Position numbers and translations under genes: made by a program | The notes under the pieces: generated by a model | The model's input: only the letters and a program-made list of their open reading frames with translations | The model's database searches: none | What the model was told of the DNA's origin: nothing | Source of the DNA: Pseudoduganella armeniaca | Lineage (GTDB): Bacteria; Pseudomonadota; Gammaproteobacteria; Burkholderiales; Burkholderiaceae_D | Direction of reading: 5' to 3' | DNA length: 64,000 bases | NCBI RefSeq assembly: GCF_003028855.1 | Contig: NZ_CP028324.1 | Span: forward strand, 3,968,001 to 4,032,000 | Shown: positions 7,557-16,268 of the stretch, piece after piece | Layout: each line of letters starts with the position of its first letter | Position numbering within the stretch: position 1 is the stretch's first letter

Positions 7557-9167
7557 TCATTCCCACTCGATCGTCGCCGGCGGCTTCCCGGAAATATCGT
7601 ACACCACGCGGTTCAGGCCGCGGACCTCGTTGATGATCCGGTTCGACACCTTACCCAACAACTCATGCGGCAAATGCGCCCAATGCGCCGTCATGAAGTC
7701 CTGCGTCTGCACAGCCCGCAGCGCGACGACGTAGTCGTAGGTCCGCCCATCGCCCATCACACCAACCGACTTCACCGGCAGGAACACGGCAAACGCCTGC
7801 GACGTCGCCTCGTACCAGTTGCGCGGGGCGGCATCCTGGTCGAAGCCCGGCACGATGGCCGCTTCGTAAGGCGTATTGCGCAGTTCCTCGATAAAGATCG
7901 CATCGGCGCGGCGCAGCAGGTCGGCGTATTCTTTCTTGACCTCGCCGAGGATACGCACGCCCAGGCCAGGACCCGGGAACGGGTGACGGTAGACCATTTC
8001 GTACGGCAGGCCCAGCGCGACACCCAGCTTGCGCACTTCGTCCTTGAACAGCTCGCGCAGCGGTTCCAGCAGCTTGAGCTTCATGTCTTCCGGCAGGCCG
8101 CCCACATTGTGGTGGCTCTTGATGGTCTGGCCCTTCTTGCCCTTGCCGGCCGATTCGATCACGTCCGGATAGATCGTGCCCTGAGCCAGCCATTTCGCGT
8201 TGGTCAGCTTGCCCGACTCCGCGTTGAAGACTTCGACGAACTCGGCGCCGATGATCTTGCGCTTGGCTTCCGGATCGGTCACGCCCGCCAGCTTGCCCAT
8301 GAACTGGTCGACCGCGTCCACGCGGATGACCTTCACGCCCAGGTTCTTGGCGAACATGTCCATCACCATCTCGCCTTCGTTCAGGCGCAAGAGGCCATGG
8401 TCGACGAACACGCAGGTCAGCTGGTCGCCGATCGCGCGGTGGATCAGCGCCGCCGCCACCGACGAGTCGACGCCGCCGGACAGGCCCAGGATCACCTCGT
8501 CCGTGCCGACCTGGGCGCGGATCTTCTCGACGGCTTCGCTGATGTAGTCCGGCATGTTCCAGTCGGACTTGCAGCCGCAGATCTCGTGCACGAAGCGGCC
8601 CAGCATGGCCTTGCCCTGCACCGTGTGCGTCACTTCCGGGTGCCACTGCACGGCGTAGAACTTGCGTTCCTCGTCCGCCATGCCGGCGATCGGGCAGCTG
8701 TCCGTCGAGGCCATCAGCTTGAAGCCTGGCGGCATGTCCAGTACCTTGTCGCCATGGCTCATCCACACCTTCAGCATGCCGTGGCCTTCGTGCGTGACGA
8801 AGTCGTTGATGCCGTTTAAGAGGGCCGTATGGCCGCGCGCGCGTACTTCGGCGTAGCCGAATTCGCGCACTTTGCCGTTCTCGACCTTGCCGCCCAGCTG
8901 CGCCGCCATCGTCTGCATGCCGTAGCAGATGCCCAGCACGGGCACGCCCAGCTCGAACACGGATTGCGGCGCGCGCGGCGAGTCGCCTTCCAGGGTGGAA
9001 TTGTGGCTGCCGGACAGGATCACGCCGGCGGCGCCGTAGTTGCGGATGAACTCGTCGGAGACGTCGTACGGATAGACTTCCGAGAACACGCCGGCATCGC
9101 GCACGCGGCGCGCGATCAGCTGGGTTACCTGGGAACCGAAATCGAGGATGAGGATTTTAGAGTGCAT
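7557..9167 (-). CDS. guaA: GMP synthase (glutamine-hydrolysing)
   Basis: GuaA converts XMP, glutamine and ATP to GMP, the last step of guanine nucleotide synthesis in the cytoplasm. The 536-residue protein has an N-terminal class I glutamine amidotransferase domain with nucleophile C81 in GICYGMQ and H176/E178 in WHPE. This is followed by the PP-loop ATP pyrophosphatase domain with SGGVDSS at 230-236 and the C-terminal dimerisation domain ending in TIEWE. Length is usual for the family. It lies 81 bases downstream of guaB on the same strand, as in many proteobacteria, with a hairpin between the two, so part of the transcription may stop before it. Confidence 0.98.
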   Translation of the reverse strand: MHSKILILDFGSQVTQLIARRVRDAGVFSEVYPYDVSDEFIRNYGAAGVILSGSHNSTLEGDSPRAPQSVFELGVPVLGICYGMQTMAAQLGGKVENGKVREFGYAEVRARGHTALLNGINDFVTHEGHGMLKVWMSHGDKVLDMPPGFKLMASTDSCPIAGMADEERKFYAVQWHPEVTHTVQGKAMLGRFVHEICGCKSDWNMPDYISEAVEKIRAQVGTDEVILGLSGGVDSSVAAALIHRAIGDQLTCVFVDHGLLRLNEGEMVMDMFAKNLGVKVIRVDAVDQFMGKLAGVTDPEAKRKIIGAEFVEVFNAESGKLTNAKWLAQGTIYPDVIESAGKGKKGQTIKSHHNVGGLPEDMKLKLLEPLRELFKDEVRKLGVALGLPYEMVYRHPFPGPGLGVRILGEVKKEYADLLRRADAIFIEELRNTPYEAAIVPGFDQDAAPRNWYEATSQAFAVFLPVKSVGVMGDGRTYDYVVALRAVQTQDFMTAHWAHLPHELLGKVSNRIINEVRGLNRVVYDISGKPPATIEWE

Positions 9168-9216
9168 TGATGTGTATTTGCTGAGGATATGCTGAGGAAA
9201 CCGGGAACAAATAGAA

Positions 9217-9240
9217 CAACGCCGGCGCGAGCCGGCGTTG
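9217..9240 (-). terminator. hairpin in guaB-guaA spacer, possible weak terminator
   Basis: A perfect 10-bp GC-rich stem (9217-9226 with 9231-9240) closes a GCGA loop. Read leftward it is followed by only a broken T-rich stretch (GTTCTATTTGTT), so termination may be partial and guaA may still be read from the guaB promoter. Confidence 0.6.
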
Positions 9241-9248
9241 CGAAGGGC

Positions 9249-10709
9249 TTATTCCGAACGGTAGTTCGGCGCTTCCTTGGTGATCTGCACGTCGTGCACG
9301 TGCGATTCGCGCATGCCCGCCGACGTGATCTCGACGAATTCCGCCTTTTCGCGCAGCTCGTCGATCGTGGCGCAGCCGCAGTAGCCCATCGACTGGCGCA
9401 CGCCGCCGACCAGCTGGAAGATGATCGCCAGCACCGAGCCTTTGTACGCCACGCGGCCTTCGATCCCTTCCGGCACGAACTTGTCGGCCTTGGCCGAGGC
9501 TTCCTGGAAGTAGCGGTCGGCCGAGCCTTCCGCCATCGCGCCCAAGGAACCCATGCCGCGGTAGGACTTATACGAACGGCCCTGGTACAGGATCACTTCG
9601 CCCGGGGCTTCTTCCGTACCCGCGAACATCGAGCCCATCATCACGGTCGACGCGCCGGCCGCCAGGGCCTTCGAGATGTCGCCCGAGAAGCGGATGCCGC
9701 CGTCCGCGATGCAGGGCACGCCCGTGCCTTCCAGCGCCTGCGCCACGTTCGAGATGGCGGTGATCTGGGGCACGCCGACGCCGGCGACGATACGGGTGGT
9801 GCAGATGGAGCCGGGGCCGATGCCGACTTTCACCGCGTCCGCGCCGTACTCCACCAGCGCTTTCGCGGCGGCTGCCGTGGCGATGTTGCCGCCGATGACG
9901 TCCACGTGCGGGTATTTCGTCTTGATGTACTTTACGCGGTCCAGGATGCCTTGCGAGTGGCCGTGCGCCGTGTCCACCACCAGCACGTCCACGCCGGCTT
10001 GCACCAGCAGGTCGATGCGCTCTTCATCCTTGGCGCCCACGCCGACGGCCGCGCCGACCAGCAGCTTGCCGTGCTGGTCCTTGGAAGCGTTCGGGTGTTC
10101 GGTGGACTTCTGGATGTCCTTGACCGTGATCAGGCCGCGCAGCTCGAAGGCGTCGTTGACGACGATCACGCGCTCCAGGCGGTGCTTGTTCATCAGGCGC
10201 TTGGCTTCGGTCGTGTCCGCGTCTTCCTTGACCGTTACCAGCTTCTCGCGCGGCGTCATCTTGGCGCGCACTTCCGCGTCCAGTTCCTGTTCGAAACGCA
10301 GGTCGCGGTTGGTGATGATGCCGACCACTTCCTTGCCTTCGACGACCGGGAAGCCGCTGATGCCGTACTGTTCCGTCAGCTTGATCACGTCGCGGATCTT
10401 CATGTCCGGCGGGATCGTGATCGGGTCGCGCAGCACCCCCGCCTCGAAACGCTTGACCTTCGCCACTTCGCGCGCCTGGTCGGCCGGACGCAGGTTCTTG
10501 TGGATGATGCCGATGCCGCCCTCTTGCGCCATGGCGATGGCAAGACGCGCTTCGGTGACCGTGTCCATCGCCGCGGACAGCAGCGGGATGTTCAGCGAAA
10601 TATTGCGGGTCAGCTTGGTGCGGAGGGACGTGTTGGCAGGCAGAACGTTCGAGTATGCTGGAACGAGGAGCACGTCATCGAACGTGAGTGCTTTTTGGAG
10701 TAGACGCAT
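9249..10709 (-). CDS. guaB: IMP dehydrogenase
   Basis: GuaB oxidises IMP to XMP with NAD, the committed step to GMP. The 486-residue protein has the TIM-barrel catalytic domain with the loop GIGPGSICTTR (catalytic C303). It is interrupted by a tandem CBS regulatory pair at roughly 95-205 (start of each: DPITIPPD and KLVTVKED). The start at 10709 gives the standard MRLLQKALTFDDVLL; an in-frame ATG 45 bases upstream adds an unlikely extension. A TATAAT box lies 28 bases ahead of this start. guaA follows on the same strand. Confidence 0.98.
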   Translation of the reverse strand: MRLLQKALTFDDVLLVPAYSNVLPANTSLRTKLTRNISLNIPLLSAAMDTVTEARLAIAMAQEGGIGIIHKNLRPADQAREVAKVKRFEAGVLRDPITIPPDMKIRDVIKLTEQYGISGFPVVEGKEVVGIITNRDLRFEQELDAEVRAKMTPREKLVTVKEDADTTEAKRLMNKHRLERVIVVNDAFELRGLITVKDIQKSTEHPNASKDQHGKLLVGAAVGVGAKDEERIDLLVQAGVDVLVVDTAHGHSQGILDRVKYIKTKYPHVDVIGGNIATAAAAKALVEYGADAVKVGIGPGSICTTRIVAGVGVPQITAISNVAQALEGTGVPCIADGGIRFSGDISKALAAGASTVMMGSMFAGTEEAPGEVILYQGRSYKSYRGMGSLGAMAEGSADRYFQEASAKADKFVPEGIEGRVAYKGSVLAIIFQLVGGVRQSMGYCGCATIDELREKAEFVEITSAGMRESHVHDVQITKEAPNYRSE

Positions 10710-10737
10710 AGTACATTTCCTATCGGCGCAAAAGTGA

Positions 10738-10743
10738 ATTATA
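10738..10743 (-). promoter_or_regulatory. putative -10 box of the guaB promoter
   Basis: Reading leftward there is a perfect TATAAT preceded by TG one base away, 28 bases ahead of the guaB start. No good -35 box is visible at the normal spacing. The place and match make it a reasonable promoter candidate. Confidence 0.5.
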
Positions 10744-10865
10744 CAGAAGTTCACGCCACTCGTCCTTGCAAGGCGGCAAAATTAGCCACTTTTTTTGCGT
10801 GTTCGATTGACTTTCGCGTGCTTTCAAGGTGAAATCTTCTGATGATTCTTCATGGAAACACCTCG

Positions 10866-11372
10866 ATGAAACCTGCCCGTGCCACCGTTGCAACCATGCT
10901 GCTGGCTGCTTGCACCCTCGCCCATGCGCAGTGGGCCTGGAAGGATTCGAATGGCCGGCCCGTCTATTCCGACCAGCCGCCGCCCGCCTCCGTTCCCGCC
11001 GCACGCATCTTCAAGGCGCCACGGGGTCACACGCCGGACTTGCGCCAGCAGATGGGCCAACCGGCGGCGCAGGAAGCAGCAGTCACGCCAGCGCCCGCCA
11101 AGACGGCGCCGACGCTGGCCGACCGCGATGCCGCGTATGAACGCCGGCGCGCGGCCGCGGCGGAACAGGCCGGCCGCGCGGCGGACGAAGCAAAAGCGCG
11201 GGCGCAGCGTGCCGCCAGCTGCGACAACGCGCGCCAGAACCAGCGCGCGCTGGAGGGCGGCGGCCGCATCGTGCGCTACAACGACAAGGGGGAACGGGAA
11301 ATCCTTGGCGACGCCCAGCGCGCCGAGGAAGCACGCCGCAATGCCGCCGCGCTGGCGGAGCACTGCAAGTAG
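10866..11372 (+). CDS. secreted DUF4124-domain protein
   Basis: The 168-residue protein has a signal peptide (about 1-21, ending LAHA). It is followed at once by the short DUF4124 pattern WAWKDSNGRPVYSDQPP, typical of periplasmic proteins of betaproteobacteria and gammaproteobacteria. The rest is an Ala/Arg/Glu-rich helical region with two cysteines (SCDN and EHCK) that could form a disulphide. The start MKPARATVAT at 10866 is preferred over the in-frame ATG at 10842 because it gives a normal signal peptide. It is divergent from guaB. The function of the family is unknown. Confidence 0.8.
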   Translation: MKPARATVATMLLAACTLAHAQWAWKDSNGRPVYSDQPPPASVPAARIFKAPRGHTPDLRQQMGQPAAQEAAVTPAPAKTAPTLADRDAAYERRRAAAAEQAGRAADEAKARAQRAASCDNARQNQRALEGGGRIVRYNDKGEREILGDAQRAEEARRNAAALAEHCK

Positions 11373-11458
11373 CGCTGCGCCGTCCGCCGCCTGTTGAGGC
11401 GACGCAAGGGTATGGACGATGCGGCGCGCGAGCCCGGCAATACAAGCCAGACTGGCTG

Positions 11459-11477
11459 ATACGTATAGGCGACGTAT
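11459..11477. promoter_or_regulatory. small inverted repeat, possible operator of the Xre-type gene
   Basis: ATACGT (11459-11464) and ACGTAT (11472-11477) form a symmetric pair separated by 7 bases, about 20 bases ahead of the HTH gene at 11498. Many Xre regulators repress themselves from such sites; no binding evidence exists here. Confidence 0.35.
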
Positions 11478-11497
11478 GACCAACGGGCGAGCGCACC

Positions 11498-11830
11498 ATG
11501 AACGTGTTTTCCGATGTCCAGATCATCAACGGCCCGGATGGCGAGCCGGTCTATGTCGTCATCCCTTATGCCACCTTCCTGCGCACCCAGGCGCGCCAGC
11601 GCGACGAGCTGGTGCCGCACCAGGTCGTCGGCCTGATTGCCGAGCGCGGCTGGACGGCCGCGCGCGCCTGGCGCGAGTACCTGGGGCTGACCCAGCAGCA
11701 GGTCGCCGACCGCATCGGCATCAGCCAGCCCGCCTATGCGCAGCAGGAAGCGGGACTGCGGCCGCGCAAGGCCACCCGGGCACGGATCGCCGCCGCGCTG
11801 GGCATCGAGGCGCGGCTGCTGGATCTATAA
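11498..11830 (+). CDS. Xre-family transcriptional regulator (antitoxin-like)
   Basis: The 110-residue protein has an N-terminal part of ~60 residues beginning MNVFSDVQIINGPDGEPVYVVIPY, a pattern seen in antitoxins and orphan regulators. A Xre/Cro helix-turn-helix follows at about 63-95 (YLGLTQQQVADRIGISQ, then YAQQE). No toxin gene is present upstream (DUF4124 gene) or downstream (a convergent TPR-like gene that overlaps its end by 6 bases). It is therefore either an orphan antitoxin-type regulator or one acting on genes elsewhere. An inverted repeat sits in its upstream region. Confidence 0.8.
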   Translation: MNVFSDVQIINGPDGEPVYVVIPYATFLRTQARQRDELVPHQVVGLIAERGWTAARAWREYLGLTQQQVADRIGISQPAYAQQEAGLRPRKATRARIAAALGIEARLLDL

Positions 11831-12601
11831 GCGCGGCGCCGGTCCAGGCAGCATCGTATCCAGCGTGCTCCGGTGTTCGCTGACGGCGCGCGTGATCGTG
11901 CCGGGCGCCCGGCTCTCGCGCAGCGCCAGCCGGCGCAGCTCATCCGACGCGATACCGGCCAGCGCGGCGTGGCGGCCCTTGCTGGCTTCATCGCTCCGCC
12001 CCAGGCCATCGAGAATCGCGGCACGCAAGCACACATCGGCCACGTAGTTGGATAGCTCGGCGGCAAGCCGCGGCGCCTCCCGGTCGCCGGGATACAGCGG
12101 CAGGCGCGTGGCCAGCTCGTTCAGCTCCGCCAGTAGTGCCAGGGGCTCGGGCAGGTAGCGCTCCGCCAATGCGAAGTCGGCGGCCGCCACGATGGCGGGC
12201 AAGGCGCGGTGTGCATGACGCCGCGCCAGCGCCGGCTGCCGGCGAAGCATTTCCAGGAACAGCTCGTAGGTCGCGCGCAAGCTACCCAGGCGCTCGTCGA
12301 TCTGGGCAACGATCATGAAACGCGAGCGGGGAAACGGCACCGTGCGTGGCCCGAACACGTCGTCGCCGGCCAACAACCTGGCGGCCTGATCGTCGCGGGC
12401 GGCGACCAGGGCGGCACGCGCCGGCGCATGGGAAGCGGCCAGCTGCGTCCACGCGAACAGCACGATGAACTCGCTGCCGAGGTCGTTGCCCGGGTCGCTG
12501 TCGACTTGTGCCAGCACGTCAACCAGCAACGGCAGCGCGCGCTCGGGCTTCCCCTCCCGTACGGCCACGAAAGCCGCGTCCATCAATGCGCGGGCCGACA
12601 C
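11825..12601 (-). CDS. helical repeat (TPR-like) protein of unknown function
   Basis: The 258-residue protein is Ala/Leu/Arg-rich and reads as a chain of amphipathic helix pairs (for example AFVAVREGKPERALPLLVDV near the start), like a TPR-type scaffold. GTG at 12601, two bases past the rnfH stop, is taken as start because it keeps the first helix whole; ATG at 12583 is the alternative. No signal peptide or membrane segment is seen. It would be the last gene of a ratA-rnfH operon. Its partner is not evident from the sequence. Confidence 0.6.
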   Translation of the reverse strand: MSARALMDAAFVAVREGKPERALPLLVDVLAQVDSDPGNDLGSEFIVLFAWTQLAASHAPARAALVAARDDQAARLLAGDDVFGPRTVPFPRSRFMIVAQIDERLGSLRATYELFLEMLRRQPALARRHAHRALPAIVAAADFALAERYLPEPLALLAELNELATRLPLYPGDREAPRLAAELSNYVADVCLRAAILDGLGRSDEASKGRHAALAGIASDELRRLALRESRAPGTITRAVSEHRSTLDTMLPGPAPRL

Positions 12602-12603
12602 GG

Positions 12604-12975
12604 CTACTTGGCTTCCGGCCCCACCGCAGCGCCGGCCGCCATCTGCGTCAGCGCCTCGCCGGCATCCGTGGTTGGCAACGGCGCGACCGGCGCGGTATCC
12701 TTCTTGGCCCGGCGCCGCCGCGCGTTCTTCGGATCGACGATCAGCGGCCGGTAGATTTCGACGCGGTCGCGCGCCTGCACGACGGTATCGAGCGTCTTCT
12801 TCTTGCCGTAGATGCCGACGGGCATCGTGACGAGGTTGATTTCGGGCGCATCCTGCAGCATGCCGGACAACTCGATGGCCTGGCCGATCGTCGTGCCGGC
12901 ATCCACCTCGAGCGCGCGCAGCAGCGGATTGGGGCCGCTGGCATAGCACAGCGAGATCTTGATTCGCTCAGCCAT
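12604..12975 (-). CDS. rnfH: RnfH family protein
   Basis: The 123-residue protein has the ubiquitin-like beta-grasp RnfH domain in its first ~90 residues (IKISLCYASGPNP, then IGIYGKKK-like VGIYGKKK and RDRVEIYRPL). A flexible Ala/Pro-rich tail follows. RnfH is usually encoded beside ratA, as here, where the two overlap by 8 bases. Its biochemical role is not settled. Confidence 0.9.
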   Translation of the reverse strand: MAERIKISLCYASGPNPLLRALEVDAGTTIGQAIELSGMLQDAPEINLVTMPVGIYGKKKTLDTVVQARDRVEIYRPLIVDPKNARRRRAKKDTAPVAPLPTTDAGEALTQMAAGAAVGPEAK

Positions 12976-13399
12976 ACACCGTTTCGGCGCGCTTCGTGAA
13001 GGAATCGACCATGCTGTTGGCGATCATGCCGAACACGGGACCGATCACCTGTTCCAGCAGGCGGCTGGAGAATTCGTACTGCAGGTCCAGTTCCACCTTG
13101 CAGGCGTCCTCGCGCAGCTCCTTGAAGGTCCAGACGCCATTCAGGGTCTTGAACGGTCCGTCGACCAGGCTCATATGGATGGCCGTCGGCGGGGTGTTGG
13201 TATTGGCCGTCGTGAAGCTCTGGCGCACGCCGTGGAAGTTGATGCCGACACTGGCGACGACCCTGTTGTCGCCCCGCTCGCGGACCTCGACCCCGCCACA
13301 CCAGGGCAGAAATTTGGGATAATCCTCGACCCTGTCGACCAGGTCGAACATCTGCCTGGCGCTGTATCCCAGCAAAACCGACTTGTGCACTACTGCCAT
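12968..13399 (-). CDS. ratA: RatA-like START/polyketide cyclase-fold protein
   Basis: The 143-residue protein has the single START-like fold of the RatA/Coq10 family. It starts MAVVHKSVLLGYSARQMFDLVD, has FLPWCGGVEV near 30-40, and ends with the long helix GPVFGMIANSMVDSF. In E. coli RatA was described as an inhibitor of 70S ribosome assembly, while the eukaryotic homologue Coq10 binds ubiquinone; which role applies here is open. It is divergent from smpB with 133 bases between, a conserved arrangement, and overlaps rnfH downstream. Confidence 0.92.
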   Translation of the reverse strand: MAVVHKSVLLGYSARQMFDLVDRVEDYPKFLPWCGGVEVRERGDNRVVASVGINFHGVRQSFTTANTNTPPTAIHMSLVDGPFKTLNGVWTFKELREDACKVELDLQYEFSSRLLEQVIGPVFGMIANSMVDSFTKRAETVYG

Positions 13400-13532
13400 T
13401 CTTTAACCGTTTGCTATCATGTTGGAAAATGCGAGGGGGCTTGTACGTCGTTGCAAGCCTTTCGAACCACCTCCCGCGCCTGTTGCGCGACAACCGTAGT
13501 TTAACCGACCCGCGCCGAAGACAACATTACTC

Positions 13533-13981
13533 ATGACTATTGCCGATAACCGCAAAGCCTTCCACGACTACTTCATCGAAGACCGCTATGAAGCGGGCAT
13601 CGTGCTGGAAGGCTGGGAAGTCAAGGCGATCCGCGATGCGCGCGTCCAGATCAAGGAAGCATACGTTACGATACGCGATAACGAACTGTACCTGTTTGGC
13701 GCGCACATCAGCGCACTGCCCACCGCCTCCACTCATATCCACCCGAAGCCGTGCGCACCCGCAAGTTGTTGCTGCACCGCCAGGAAATCGACAAGCTGAT
13801 CGGCAAGGTCGAGCGGGCCGGCTACACGCTGGTGCCGTTGAACCTGCACTACAAGGGCGGCCGCGTGAAGTGCGAGATCGGCCTGGCCAAGGGCAAGAAG
13901 CAGCATGACAAGCGCGCCAGCGAGAAGGACCGCGACGCCAGCCGCGAGGTACAGGCGGCGATGAAGCAGCATCGCCGCTGA
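13533..13981 (+). CDS. smpB: SsrA-binding protein SmpB (apparent single-base frameshift)
   Basis: SmpB binds tmRNA and is needed for rescue of stalled ribosomes. The first 70 residues match well (ADNRKAFHDYFIEDRYEAGI, then GWEVKAIRDARVQIKEAYV). After STHIHP the frame is lost. The second half continues perfectly one frame over from about 13748 (VRTRKLLLHRQEIDKLIGK to the basic tail). The expected CCCGGAAGCC reads CCCGAAGCC at 13742-13750, so one G seems missing. Repaired length is 149 residues, normal for the family. Because the rest is uncorrupted, a sequence error is more likely than a mutation; a true shift would remove the RNA-binding C-terminal part. Confidence 0.9.
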
Positions 13982-14319
13982 TGGTATTCCGCTCATTCGG
14001 CACCGGCCGGCGGCAGCCGACAGGAACCGGTCCTGGCAACCCATGGGCGCTGGCCAGCCTTGCCGTGATGCTGCTCAGCTGGCTTGCGTTCGTGATCGCG
14101 TTGTCCGGCACGTTCCAACGCTCTTGCAGCGGGGGACTCGATTGTTTCGTCGCCGCCCTTATCGCCTTGGGCATCGGGTCCATCGTGGGCCTCGTGATGG
14201 CGCTCGCCTCGTTTGCGGCCCGCAAGGAACGCTGGCTCAGCTGGACCGCGTTGCTCCTGAACGGGGTGCCCGCCGTAACCGGTGGCAGAGTGATTCTCTC
14301 GGTCATCAGCCAGCACTGA
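13981..14319 (+). CDS. small membrane protein of unknown function
   Basis: The 112-residue protein has three hydrophobic segments (about 26-44, 54-76 and 84-105) after a basic N-terminus. A possible disulphide pair C48/C54 lies in the first loop. Its ATG overlaps the last base of the smpB stop (TGATG), so translation may be coupled. I do not recognise a family. Confidence 0.55.
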   Translation: MVFRSFGTGRRQPTGTGPGNPWALASLAVMLLSWLAFVIALSGTFQRSCSGGLDCFVAALIALGIGSIVGLVMALASFAARKERWLSWTALLLNGVPAVTGGRVILSVISQH

Positions 14320-14426
14320 CACACTGACAACCCGTCGCGGCAACGCGACGCGACAGCAGCGTTCGATTTCCACATGGAAACACGCGTGCTACACTGGCGG
14401 CTGACCATCACCGGCCACGCCATTCC

Positions 14427-15107
14427 ATGTCCGTCAAAGCCCCACTTCTCGTTACCGTTGTTGCCGCCACCCTGGCCGGCTGCGCCGTGCCGTACTCGCC
14501 CACGCCCGTGGCCAGCAACTTCCCGACCTCCCGCCAGGAAAAGCTGCAGGCGGCCGCGCACTGGTCGACGATCGCCGACCATCTCGAGCAGCGCGTGGTG
14601 ACGGACATGAAGAAGCATCCTACCCGGCCGTTCTACCTGGCCGAGGACAAGGACGCCTCGCCGTTCAAGAAGGCCGTCACGACCCAGCTGGTCACCTCGC
14701 TCGTCAAGGACGGCTTCGTCGTGGCGCGCAGCCCGGCCGGCGCCTGGAAGCTGGAGCTGGACATCCAGGCCGTGACCTTCACCCCCGACCGTCCGCAGTA
14801 CCGCTATGCCGGCGCGCCGACAGCGCTGGCCAGCGGGGTCTGGGTGTTGTCCGACATTAATCCGACGATCGGCTCGATCGCGCTGGCCGGCGGTGCCGAC
14901 GCATTCCGCTGGTTCCACAGCCAGTTCGCGCCGGGCGCGACGCCCAAGACGGAACTGCTGGTGACGCTGTCGGTGGGCGACCAGTACCGTTACTATGCCC
15001 GCTCGACATCGGCGTATTATGTGGCCGACACCGACCGTGCGCTGTACGGCATCAAGGAAGAGGACACGCAATTGAGCAAGGTATTCAAAGTGCAGGGAGG
15101 CCGCTGA
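14427..15107 (+). CDS. lipoprotein paired with a FlgO-family protein
   Basis: The 226-residue protein has a type II signal peptide with lipobox LAGC (C19), so it should be lipidated. The mature part is beta-rich and soluble. No named domain is recognised, but its stop touches the start of the FlgO-like lipoprotein at 15107 (TGATG), so the two are one operon. In vibrios FlgO and FlgP are outer-membrane lipoproteins needed for full motility, and a similar partner role is plausible here. No flagellar genes are in the window, so this stays an inference. Confidence 0.7.
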   Translation: MSVKAPLLVTVVAATLAGCAVPYSPTPVASNFPTSRQEKLQAAAHWSTIADHLEQRVVTDMKKHPTRPFYLAEDKDASPFKKAVTTQLVTSLVKDGFVVARSPAGAWKLELDIQAVTFTPDRPQYRYAGAPTALASGVWVLSDINPTIGSIALAGGADAFRWFHSQFAPGATPKTELLVTLSVGDQYRYYARSTSAYYVADTDRALYGIKEEDTQLSKVFKVQGGR

Positions 15108-15646
15108 TGCGCGCCGTTTCCTGTCTCGTTGCCGCCGCCCTGCTGGCCGGCTGCGCCAGCGGTCCCGCCAAGGACGAGCCGAACTACGCGACGGTCGCGT
15201 CGAACCAGTTTGTCTCGGCCAACTACAAGGCGGCGGACACGCTGCTGACGCAGCTGTCCGGCAAGCTGGCCGCCGACAAACCGCTGATCATGGCCACCGT
15301 CGTCAATATCGACGCGCTGGACCAGACTTCCACCCTGGGCCGGCTGGTGTCGGAGCAGATTTCCACGCGCATGGCGCAGGGCGGCCTGAAGATGCTGGAA
15401 ATGAAGCTGCGCAACAGTGTCTACCTGAAGCGCAACCAGGGCGAGCTGATGCTGACGCGCGAGATCGGCGAAGTGGCGCAGAGCCACAATGCCCAGGCCG
15501 TCGTCGTCGGTTCCTACGCCGAGACCAGCGACATGGTGTTCATCAACATCAAGGTGGTCCAGCCGCAGAGCAACTTCGTACTCGCCGGCCACGACTACGT
15601 ACTGGCCAAGGAAGGCATCGTGCGCTCGATGCTGATGACGCGCTGA
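15107..15646 (+). CDS. FlgO-family outer-membrane lipoprotein
   Basis: The 179-residue protein starts MRAVSCLVAAALLAGC, giving a lipobox with C16. The mature part has the FlgO pattern: a helix with ADTLLTQLSGKL, a strand PLIMATVVNIDAL, and STLGRLVSEQISTRMAQ, then VVVGSYAE and a C-terminal strand region. FlgO is an outer-membrane lipoprotein linked to motility in Vibrio. It is the second gene of a two-lipoprotein operon. Confidence 0.82.
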   Translation: MRAVSCLVAAALLAGCASGPAKDEPNYATVASNQFVSANYKAADTLLTQLSGKLAADKPLIMATVVNIDALDQTSTLGRLVSEQISTRMAQGGLKMLEMKLRNSVYLKRNQGELMLTREIGEVAQSHNAQAVVVGSYAETSDMVFINIKVVQPQSNFVLAGHDYVLAKEGIVRSMLMTR

Positions 15647-15692
15647 TTCGCTCGGGGCGGTATAGTGGCGTTTTTAATAACGCCACCCACCC

Positions 15693-16268
15693 ATGTTTGC
15701 CCACTGCACCTGGCTTAACGAACCGGCCGTCCATACGCTGGACGACACCGGCCTGACCGTCACGACGGACCAAGCCACCGATTTCTGGCGCATCACCAGC
15801 TACGGCTTCATCCGCGACAGCGGCCACTTCCTCGGCCGCCCGGTCGAGGGCGATTTCACTGCGCAGGTGCTCGTGCAGGGTGACTTTCGAGAGCTGTACG
15901 ACCAGGCCGGCCTGATGGTGCGTGTCGACGAGCGGCGCTGGATCAAGGTCGGCGTCGAGTTTTCCGACGGCGCCCTGCTGCTCAGCTCAGTGCTGACGGA
16001 CGAGCGCTCGGACTGGGCCACCAGCCTGGCGCCTGCGCTGCCCGACGGCTTCTGGCTGCGCGTGACGGTCACGGCCGGCGTCATCCGCGTGCAATATTCC
16101 GCCGATGGCGTGGTCTGGCCGCTGCTGCGGCTGGCGCCCTTCCCCATCGCGTCGCGCTACCTGGTCGGCCCCATGTGCTGCACGCCCGAGCGCGCCGGAC
16201 TGACGGTACGCTTCACGCATTTCCACGTCGGGCCTGCGCTGGTGCGCGACTTGCACGATCTCAGCTGA
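15693..16268 (+). CDS. DUF1349 domain protein (concanavalin-like beta-sandwich)
   Basis: The 191-residue protein fits the DUF1349 family. It has the typical TDFWRITSYGFIRDSGHF segment, the F-A-V-V-GDF pattern, YDQAGLMVRVDERRWIKVG, and a C-terminal FTHFHVG strand. The fold is a lectin- or glucanase-like sandwich; the yeast relative was named regulation of enolase protein 1, but the activity is unknown. It has no signal peptide. It converges on the sirtuin gene and overlaps its end by 8 bases. Confidence 0.88.
   Translation: MFAHCTWLNEPAVHTLDDTGLTVTTDQATDFWRITSYGFIRDSGHFLGRPVEGDFTAQVLVQGDFRELYDQAGLMVRVDERRWIKVGVEFSDGALLLSSVLTDERSDWATSLAPALPDGFWLRVTVTAGVIRVQYSADGVVWPLLRLAPFPIASRYLVGPMCCTPERAGLTVRFTHFHVGPALVRDLHDLS

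Noticed and set aside
9189..10703. 504-codon open frame antisense to guaB
   Set aside because: It is rich in His, Arg and Asp and shows no domain; guaB explains the region.
13533..13981. smpB as a true pseudogene
   Set aside because: Only one base is off and the rest of both halves is perfectly preserved; other essential genes in the window show the same kind of break.
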